Of a DNA stretch of 62,242 nt, positions 56,230 through 62,242 are shown in pieces. Position numbers and translations under genes: made by a program. Numbering within the stretch: the stretch's first letter is position 1; each line of letters starts with the position of its first letter. A model generated the notes under the pieces. The model saw nothing but the letters and a program-made list of their open reading frames with translations, was not told the origin of the DNA and did not search any database. The stretch spans positions 1 through 62,242 of the forward strand of contig CAYXVE010000027.1 in NCBI GenBank assembly GCA_964468435.1, written 5' to 3'. The DNA comes from JBCCTX01 sp964468435. GTDB lineage: Bacteria; Bacteroidota; Bacteroidia; J057.

Positions 56230-59200
56230 TTAGAATGATACTCTTAGGCCTACAGAATAGATACGTTGTAGCGGATATTCAACTGCACCATTGTTATTGA
56301 ATTCTGATGCCAGCACATTGCGGCGGAGATACTCCGGATCGAGTGGCTTGCGCATATTCGTAGCCTCCCACAGATTCATTCCTGCTACATAGATCTGGGC
56401 ATTACTCAATCCTACCTTACCCACGACAGCCGTAGGAAGTGTGTAACTCAACGTGAGATTTTTCAACCTGATGTAACTTGCATCTTGTACAAATCTCGTT
56501 TGCCAATGCTTGTTTTTACCGTCACTGGTAGAAATATGAGCTGCGGGAAAATAGGCGTCCCTGTTTTCCTCAGTCCATGTGTCTGTGATATAATACTTTT
56601 CTACGTGTCCTGCATTAAAAGGGAAGAAATAGGTCCAGTTACCATCATTTGGCCAGTAATCACGCATACCGATACCCTGGAAGAAGGTCATCAGCGAGAA
56701 ATTCTTATAGTGAACATCCAGGTTGATACCATAGCTGTAACGCGGACTTTCGTTACCGATGATCCTGCGGTCTCCCGGATCATCCAGAGTATTGCTACCC
56801 GCATTGATTACACCATCACCATTCAGATCAGCATAGTGTATGTCTCCGGGTCTCCAGTTCGCACCTAAATTGGATTGGTCTGCTGCATTAGCCACTTCTT
56901 CTTCGGTCTGGAAGATACCCACAGTTTCATACCCCCAGATTTCTCCTAGTTGCTGACCTACATAGAATTCAGAAAGCGCTCCAGTAGGATTATCATATTG
57001 AGTAATTTCACTCTGCCAGTCAGATAAAGCCAATGTTACGCGGTATCTCCAGTTTCTAGCAATCCGGTCTCTCCAGGTCAAAGCGACCTCCCATCCCTTT
57101 GTTCTCAGGTCAGCAGCGTTTTGTCGGGGAGCATTGGTTCCCAACACACTGGGAAACTCCACATTCATCAGCATATCCTCTGTATCACGGATATATGCAT
57201 CAAAAGAAGCATCCAGACGCTGGTTCAGCATGGTGAAATCCAGGCCAATATTCTGGGTGATAACTGTTTCCCAGGTCAAGGTAGGGCTTACCAGCCCCGG
57301 AGGAGCTACATAGGGACTTCTGGAACCGCCGTTAAACATATAAGGAGACGTTCCAATCCCCATGGTTGCAATGTAAGGATAGAAATCATTGCCCAGTAAC
57401 TGGTTACCCAAGGTACCATATGAAGCACGAATCTTCAGGTTATCGATATAACCTCTTGTACCTGACATAAAGGGTTCTTCGGATATTCTCCATCCCGCTG
57501 AAAAAGAAGGAAAGAAACCAAAGCGTTCTTCAGCAGGGAATCTAGAGGTTCCATCATATCGACCGTTTGCCTCAAGTAAGTAGCGATCTTTGAAAATATA
57601 ATTCAGCCGATAGAATACCCCTCTGAGTGAAACATGGGACTTACCACCATAGGTTTCCTGGTTTCCAGTCGTAGCATTCAGGTCTGTGATTAAAGGCGTA
57701 ATTAAGGTAAAAGACTTGGCACGCTGAAAAGTATTTTTACCCCATTCCTGATTGAAACCCACCATAGCCTTTATAAAATGGCTTTCCCCAAAATCAGGCG
57801 TATACTCCGCATAAGTATTAATAGCGTAATACTGATTGAAATCTGTACGGTTCTCAATGAAATCCGTACCACTGAAGCCATTGTCAACCACCAGGTTGGT
57901 CAGATCCCTGTTGGCGATTACATCCACTTTGCTTTGAACATCCTGATAGTGGCGATTTAAAAACTGATAAGAGAAATTACCTTTCAAGACCAAACCCTTC
58001 AAAGGCGTTATGGTGACTCCTTGTGTCAGCCATGTCTCATTAAGGTTAAACGTACGACGTCCTCCATCACGTAAATACGGAAAAAAGTTAGTACCTCCGA
58101 AATACATTCCGACATATTGTTCATACTGCTCGCGGTCTCCAGGTGTGAGGTAGTAATCAAGGTCAGGAAACTCAACCGGGAAAACTGGATTGACACGGGC
58201 CAGAGTATTGATATTTACATCCCAGTGATAAAAAGTGGGCTTATCACTATCCTGTGCATTGAACATTACTTTAGGTTCCAGTCTCAACCAGTCATTGATC
58301 TGAAACTCCGCCTTCATCAGTATGTTATAGCGTTTAAATTTCTCGTTATTAAAAGGCTTGAGATATCCATCTTTGTTGAGATGTCCAAAGGATACATAGT
58401 AATTGGCTTTATCGGTAGCTCCTGATACACTTAGGTCGTATCGCTGCTGAGGTGCAAAATCCGTCATGATGCGATCCTGATAATTGTTAAAGCCATAAAA
58501 CTGGAGCACACCATCCCTTACTCCCCACTCTGGGCCAGTTCCTTCAGAGTAGGCTTTTACTGCTTCAACGAATTGATCATCATATTCAGGTGCCCCACTC
58601 GTTCTCATTCTGGCCTGATTTCTTGCCAGGACAAACTGATAAGGATCATTTACTGGATCCATATTGAAAATAGGCTTGGCTGATGATAGCTCAGAACTCA
58701 ACTGTATATTGAACTTCCCGGATTTACCTGACTTAGTCTCTACCAGAATTACTCCAAAAGCTGCACGAGCCCCATATACTGCAGAAGCTGAAGCATCCTT
58801 GATAACATTTACACTAGCAATATCATTGGGGTTGATACGCTCAAGTGCCATGGGCACACCGTCCACCAGGATCAGTGGCTCACCTCCATTGATAGATTCA
58901 TAGCCTCTGATGTTGAAGTTTGCAGGCTGAGAAGGATCTCCATTGCGCAAACTTACGTTAAGATTGGGGACCAACCCCTGTAGGCCCTGACCCACACTGG
59001 CAATAGGTCGATTTTCCAATGCTTCACTGGAAATAACAGACACCGCACCGGTAAGATTGGCTTTCTTCTGCGTTCCGTATCCCACCACCACAACTTCTTC
59101 CAGGGTTGAGGTACTTACCTCCATTATGATGTCGATATTCGTTCTTCCATTGATCTCTACCTCCCGGGTAGCATAGCCCAGATAAGAGACGATCAGTGTT

Positions 59201-59826
59201 GTCACCTCATTAGGTACTTCTAATTCAAACCTTCCATCATTATCAGTCAGGGTTCCGGTAGTAGTACCCTTGGCACGGATGGTAGCTCCTGCAAGTGCTA
59301 CACCATCCTGATCTGAGACGGTACCTGTAACCCCAACAAGTACCTCTTGCATAGATACCAGTTCCACAGTATGCGCCATCTTGCTCAATGGATTGCTTAC
59401 TATGGGTTGTACAGACAGACTGCCTTTACCCTCAAGTTCCTGGATCTTTTCAATACTTTGTTTGAGTTTTTTAGCATGAATGCGCCCTTGCTTACTCTTT
59501 TCAAATACGACAAAATATTTTTCACCATAAATCTCGTATTGGAAATTCGTAGCGGACAATAATTTGTTAAGCGCATCATTCAGAGATTCTCCACTTTTGA
59601 AATTAAAATCCACATTTACTTTTCGCATCAGGTTTTCATTATAGGAAAAGAATACCTGATATCTTTCGCCTAATTCATCCAATGCATCTGTTAAAGGCAT
59701 CATCTGTACTACTGCTTTATCCAGATCTGATGCTTGTAGACTACTGGTAAAGCTGATACAGAGACACAGCCATACACTTGTTAGAATCCAGGGTATGGTG
59801 CTAATTCGAGTAGTGTAATTTATCAT
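56230..59826 (-). CDS. SusC/RagA-like TonB-dependent transporter with STN signalling domain
   Basis: This 1198-residue protein has a signal sequence and then an STN domain (about 40-120; LTDALDELGERYQVFFSYN ... LLSATNFQYEIYGEKYFVV). A CarboxypepD_reg domain (about 165-245), a plug (VVVVGYGTQKKANLTGAVSV; VIKDASASAVYGARAAFGVI) and the barrel follow, ending RIYSVGLRVSF. The STN domain is the signature of transporters that signal through FecR and an ECF sigma factor, both encoded upstream here. It imports the glycan and reports its presence. Confidence 0.95.
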   Translation of the reverse strand: MINYTTRISTIPWILTSVWLCLCISFTSSLQASDLDKAVVQMMPLTDALDELGERYQVFFSYNENLMRKVNVDFNFKSGESLNDALNKLLSATNFQYEIYGEKYFVVFEKSKQGRIHAKKLKQSIEKIQELEGKGSLSVQPIVSNPLSKMAHTVELVSMQEVLVGVTGTVSDQDGVALAGATIRAKGTTTGTLTDNDGRFELEVPNEVTTLIVSYLGYATREVEINGRTNIDIIMEVSTSTLEEVVVVGYGTQKKANLTGAVSVISSEALENRPIASVGQGLQGLVPNLNVSLRNGDPSQPANFNIRGYESINGGEPLILVDGVPMALERINPNDIASVNVIKDASASAVYGARAAFGVILVETKSGKSGKFNIQLSSELSSAKPIFNMDPVNDPYQFVLARNQARMRTSGAPEYDDQFVEAVKAYSEGTGPEWGVRDGVLQFYGFNNYQDRIMTDFAPQQRYDLSVSGATDKANYYVSFGHLNKDGYLKPFNNEKFKRYNILMKAEFQINDWLRLEPKVMFNAQDSDKPTFYHWDVNINTLARVNPVFPVEFPDLDYYLTPGDREQYEQYVGMYFGGTNFFPYLRDGGRRTFNLNETWLTQGVTITPLKGLVLKGNFSYQFLNRHYQDVQSKVDVIANRDLTNLVVDNGFSGTDFIENRTDFNQYYAINTYAEYTPDFGESHFIKAMVGFNQEWGKNTFQRAKSFTLITPLITDLNATTGNQETYGGKSHVSLRGVFYRLNYIFKDRYLLEANGRYDGTSRFPAEERFGFFPSFSAGWRISEEPFMSGTRGYIDNLKIRASYGTLGNQLLGNDFYPYIATMGIGTSPYMFNGGSRSPYVAPPGLVSPTLTWETVITQNIGLDFTMLNQRLDASFDAYIRDTEDMLMNVEFPSVLGTNAPRQNAADLRTKGWEVALTWRDRIARNWRYRVTLALSDWQSEITQYDNPTGALSEFYVGQQLGEIWGYETVGIFQTEEEVANAADQSNLGANWRPGDIHYADLNGDGVINAGSNTLDDPGDRRIIGNESPRYSYGINLDVHYKNFSLMTFFQGIGMRDYWPNDGNWTYFFPFNAGHVEKYYITDTWTEENRDAYFPAAHISTSDGKNKHWQTRFVQDASYIRLKNLTLSYTLPTAVVGKVGLSNAQIYVAGMNLWEATNMRKPLDPEYLRRNVLASEFNNNGAVEYPLQRIYSVGLRVSF

Positions 59827-59873
59827 AAGATTAAAGTTAATGGGTAATAAGTTGCATGAATTGTTATTTATAA

Positions 59874-60893
59874 TTATTTGAGTTCTTTAATAATCAGATA
59901 ATTTCCCTCCTCAATAATCTCCACTCCCCAGGTCTTCGCCACCACAGGCAGGGCAATTTCTAGCCTGTCCATAGGTATCCGCAGCGTAGCTTTGCGGTTT
60001 AGCAAAGACTGATTCTCAATTTTAAACTTCACACCATAGATCTCTTCCATTTCACGAATACTCCGATTTATGGTAGCATCTTTTAATATTAATGTCCCAT
60101 CCTTCCAAGAACCAGGCGCATGATCTTCCGGCCTCTGCACGTCAATCATTCTTTTTTCTTTAGCTGAATAAGTGATGAGATCACCCGTTTCCATGAATTT
60201 CTCTTCTTCTTGGGCTGCTAGCTTGATTTTGCCTTCCTCCAGAAAGACTTCGGTTTGATCTCCACGTTGATACACATTAAACCGAGTACCCAGTACTTCC
60301 ACGGATACATCCCCGGAGATGACCACAAACTTTCCTTCCGTAGCAGGCTTTTTCTCTACCTCAAAGTAGGCCTCTCCCTTTAGCCATACCCTCCGATCCT
60401 CATCTTCATCCCAATTGCTAGCAAAGCGTATTTCTGAATTCGCGTTGAGCTTAACATCAGATCCATCCGGAAGTATAAAGGTTTTCCATTCCCCATATTG
60501 AGTCTGATAGACTTCATACTGAGGTTGGTAATGCCTCCATATGAAGATAACCATGAAAACTATCAGCAGTGCAGAGGCAGCTATCGCCCATTTATGCAGA
60601 AATACGCTCCGGGATGCAGGAGATGGCCTCTGCTGAGCCAACTCGGCATCCTGTAGAACCTGATCGAAATATTGATTTTTCTGGTTTGAACTGATCTCAG
60701 CTTTATCAAAATGTGTGTTAATGGCTAGAACTAAGATTTTAGCTTCATAAATATGTGCAGCTTTGTGGGGATAAGAAGTTAGAAACCCCTTCCAGTATTG
60801 TTCTGATCGACTGGTTGGAGAAAGCACCCACTCCTTGAAAAAAGGATCTGTAGTAAAATCTTCTGATGAATAATTGAGGTATTCCTGATACAT
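59874..60893 (-). CDS. FecR-family anti-sigma factor
   Basis: This 339-residue protein has a cytoplasmic N-terminus, one transmembrane helix (about 105-125; HKWAIAASALLIVFMVIFIW), a periplasmic FecR domain (SDVKLNANSEIRFASNW, VEVLGTRFNVY) and a C-terminal DUF4974-type end (ATLRIPMDRLEIALPVVAKTWGV). It would hold the ECF sigma factor until the loaded SusC STN domain signals. It lies 47 nt before susC. Confidence 0.93.
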   Translation of the reverse strand: MYQEYLNYSSEDFTTDPFFKEWVLSPTSRSEQYWKGFLTSYPHKAAHIYEAKILVLAINTHFDKAEISSNQKNQYFDQVLQDAELAQQRPSPASRSVFLHKWAIAASALLIVFMVIFIWRHYQPQYEVYQTQYGEWKTFILPDGSDVKLNANSEIRFASNWDEDEDRRVWLKGEAYFEVEKKPATEGKFVVISGDVSVEVLGTRFNVYQRGDQTEVFLEEGKIKLAAQEEEKFMETGDLITYSAKEKRMIDVQRPEDHAPGSWKDGTLILKDATINRSIREMEEIYGVKFKIENQSLLNRKATLRIPMDRLEIALPVVAKTWGVEIIEEGNYLIIKELK

Positions 60894-61001
60894 CCGTTCC
60901 AGTTAAATTCATGTATTAAATACATGATATATTATTAAAGGGACTTGAGATGGTTTTGTAATACCTCTGATAGATTTTTTGGGTAATTTTTTCTGAGTCT
61001 T

Positions 61002-61613
61002 TTATAAAAATGCCAGGAAAAGCAATATCAAGGGGAAGATAGTAATGCCTTGAAGAGATTTTGTACTCTTGCGAATATTTTTCAAGGCTCTGAACAGCGT
61101 ATTCCTCACGACTTGATTACTAACAGCATAGATTTCAGCTATTTCGTCGTTACTAAGATTCTCATAGAATCTCAAAAATACAATTTCGCGCTGGCGGCTG
61201 GGAAGCTGAGCTATTTTTCGTCTCAATTCGACCACTTGTTTTTCCTGGATTCCATCTTCTCCCCAGCAAGAATTATGGTATGAATTCTCTTCATTTGCAT
61301 GGTGAAATGCTTCAGCCTTTACGCTGCTTTCTCTGATCTTTTTTACTTTTGAACGAATATTCCGGCGAAGACTTTTAAACAAATAAGTCTTGATATTCTG
61401 GATGCCAGTTAGTCGATCTGGGTTGCGAATCAACCAGACAAAGAGATCATGTATTTCATCATGTACCAGATCTTCGTCAGGCTCGATGCTACAACCATAC
61501 CTAAGTAGCTGGGTATAATATTCAACATATACATCCCTGAAGGTATCCCTATCATCCTCATTAACCCTTTTCATGACTGTATGATCCTGATGGTTTGTTG
61601 AACTATCCTGCAT
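61002..61613 (-). CDS. ECF sigma factor (RNA polymerase sigma-70 family)
   Basis: This 203-residue ECF sigma factor has region 2 with DEDLVHDEIHDLFVWLIRN. Region 4 has LPSRQREIVFLRFYENLSND and a helix-turn-helix (NDEIAEIYAVSNQVVRNTLF). The start is the ATG at 61613, because AAGGAG lies 6 nt upstream (61620-61625) and the longer frame uses TTG. It ends in an unusual hydrophobic tail (GITIFPLILLFLAFL). It probably drives transcription of the downstream FecR-SusCD-lyase genes. Confidence 0.9.
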   Translation of the reverse strand: MQDSSTNHQDHTVMKRVNEDDRDTFRDVYVEYYTQLLRYGCSIEPDEDLVHDEIHDLFVWLIRNPDRLTGIQNIKTYLFKSLRRNIRSKVKKIRESSVKAEAFHHANEENSYHNSCWGEDGIQEKQVVELRRKIAQLPSRQREIVFLRFYENLSNDEIAEIYAVSNQVVRNTLFRALKNIRKSTKSLQGITIFPLILLFLAFL

Positions 61614-61939
61614 TTTCCTCTCCTTTTTACAGATAAGAAATACTAAGAACAAGGCATTAATAAAATTTGAGCTTATTTTAAGCTTGTCTTATTTGTAATA
61701 TAAGAATTTTTCGCTGCTTTTTCAGTATACTAAAAGGTCTAAATGATAATAAAATTCCAGAATAGAAGTCCTGAATGCATAAATGCTATTAAGAACTCCT
61801 AAATTATAGTCTCAAATGATTTCCTGATACCAAAAGCCTAAATTCCCATGCCATATATCTCAATGAGGCCGAGCTTTATTTGATTATTTCTTTTTTTCTG
61901 TTTATTTCTTTTTTTCTGTTTAAATGGAATGTCACAGGT
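61614..61939. promoter_or_regulatory. Promoter region of the ECF sigma operon
   Basis: AT-rich, with no plus-strand gene. A palindrome AGCTTA-TTT-TAAGCT is at 61670-61684 and a tandem pair of an 18-bp pyrimidine-rich unit (TTTATTTCTTTTTTTCTG) is at 61883-61918. I cannot place a consensus promoter box. Confidence 0.4.
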
Positions 61940-62165
61940 AACCCCTCCTATCATTCCCATAGGACTCGATGCATATCTCGAATGGGACTAGATTCCCTAT
62001 CAAAGGATAGGAGTCAGAGCTTATATGCGTAGCACTTACGACCGAGAAGGTAACAACCGTTGCGCTGATGAGAGTAATTATCTCTATCAGGAAGAAGCCA
62101 TACCGAAGCAGAACTCAAACCCACTAATGTTGGTTCCATGTACGTATCCAAATGTGGATACGGTA
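61940..62165. other. Region of nested inverted repeats, no gene recognised
   Basis: CTCCTATC (61945-61952) and CCTATC (61996-62001) both can pair with GATAGG/GATAGGAG at 62006-62013, and TCCCAT (61955-61960) pairs with ATGGGA (61982-61987). A plus-strand frame open from 62025 to the right edge has no protein-like similarity that I recognise. Confidence 0.35.
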
Positions 62166-62242
62166 GGTCCAGGGCATGCCCTGGACCACTGGTGCGTTGG
62201 GGGCATGCCCTGGACCACTGGTGCGCTGGGGGCATGCCCTGG
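62166..62242. repeat. 29-bp tandem repeat with a palindromic core, running off the edge
   Basis: GGGCATGCCCTGG recurs at 62172, 62201 and 62230, a period of 29 bp, and the unit between is nearly identical (one T/C change). The core CCAGGGCATGCCCTGG is a perfect palindrome, 22 bp with flanks at 62166-62187. The array continues past the window. Confidence 0.85.

Noticed and set aside
61002..61652. Longer sigma-factor start at 61652
   Set aside because: The codon is TTG and the ATG at 61613 has AAGGAG at a good distance, so the longer form is unlikely.
62166..62242. CRISPR array
   Set aside because: The repeats are in direct tandem with a 29-bp period and no unique spacers, and no cas gene is nearby.
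62025..62242. An open plus-strand frame at the right edge
   Set aside because: It runs through 29-bp repeats, whose length is not a multiple of three, and lacks recognisable protein features.

Overview
The window is a bacterial chromosome segment from the phylum Bacteroidota. Order Cytophagales is likely but not proven. The signs are two SusC/SusD pairs, a FecR/ECF sigma pair, a PorP/SprF protein with a type IX secretion (T9SS) CHU_C protein, an S74 tail-fibre protein, many lipoprotein signal peptides, and a promoter-like TAnnTTTG box. It also holds a large set of genes best known from Planctomycetes and marine Bacteroidota: sulfatases, PSD1/DUF1501 pairs, heme-binding CxxCH dehydrogenase-like proteins and ThuA proteins. 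This points to a marine polysaccharide degrader. No rRNA, tRNA or complete insertion sequence was seen.

Layout. 3-5789 (+): T9SS-type surface cluster (partial collagen-like protein, PorP/SprF, S74 protein, CHU_C protein). 5791-11488 (-): four tightly packed envelope genes of unknown function ending in a TPR protein. 11976-17675 (-): a probable operon in which a choline/betaine-type ABC transporter lies between two sulfatases. The transporter's binding domain appears circularly permuted. 18062-20951 (+): acyl-CoA synthetase and a YheT-like hydrolase. 21152-25939 (+): SusC/SusD pair ending at a clear terminator. 26058-52380: an accessory zone of carbohydrate-active and planctomycete-type genes mixed with many gene remnants. 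52381-61613 (-): ECF sigma, FecR, STN-type SusC, SusD and a heparinase II/III-type lyase, a self-regulated polysaccharide utilisation locus. The right edge holds a 29-bp palindromic repeat array.

How the genes fit together. The two SusCD pairs would import glycans. The lyase, the sulfatases, a DUF4038-type glycosidase, a sialidase-fold enzyme and a sugar mutarotase would trim and process sulfated, deoxysugar- or uronate-containing chains. The PSD1/DUF1501 and CxxCH proteins look like periplasmic or outer-membrane redox partners of sugar breakdown, but their substrates are not evident.

The accessory zone shows heavy decay. It contains a DUF3347 fragment, a membrane-protein fragment, an orphan antitoxin with a truncated toxin, a frameshifted sulfatase, the tail of a vanished DUF1501 gene, a scrambled HEAT/heme protein, and an acetylesterase joined in frame to a cytochrome-PA14 protein across a stop codon. 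All calls come from reading the sequence; no database search was run.
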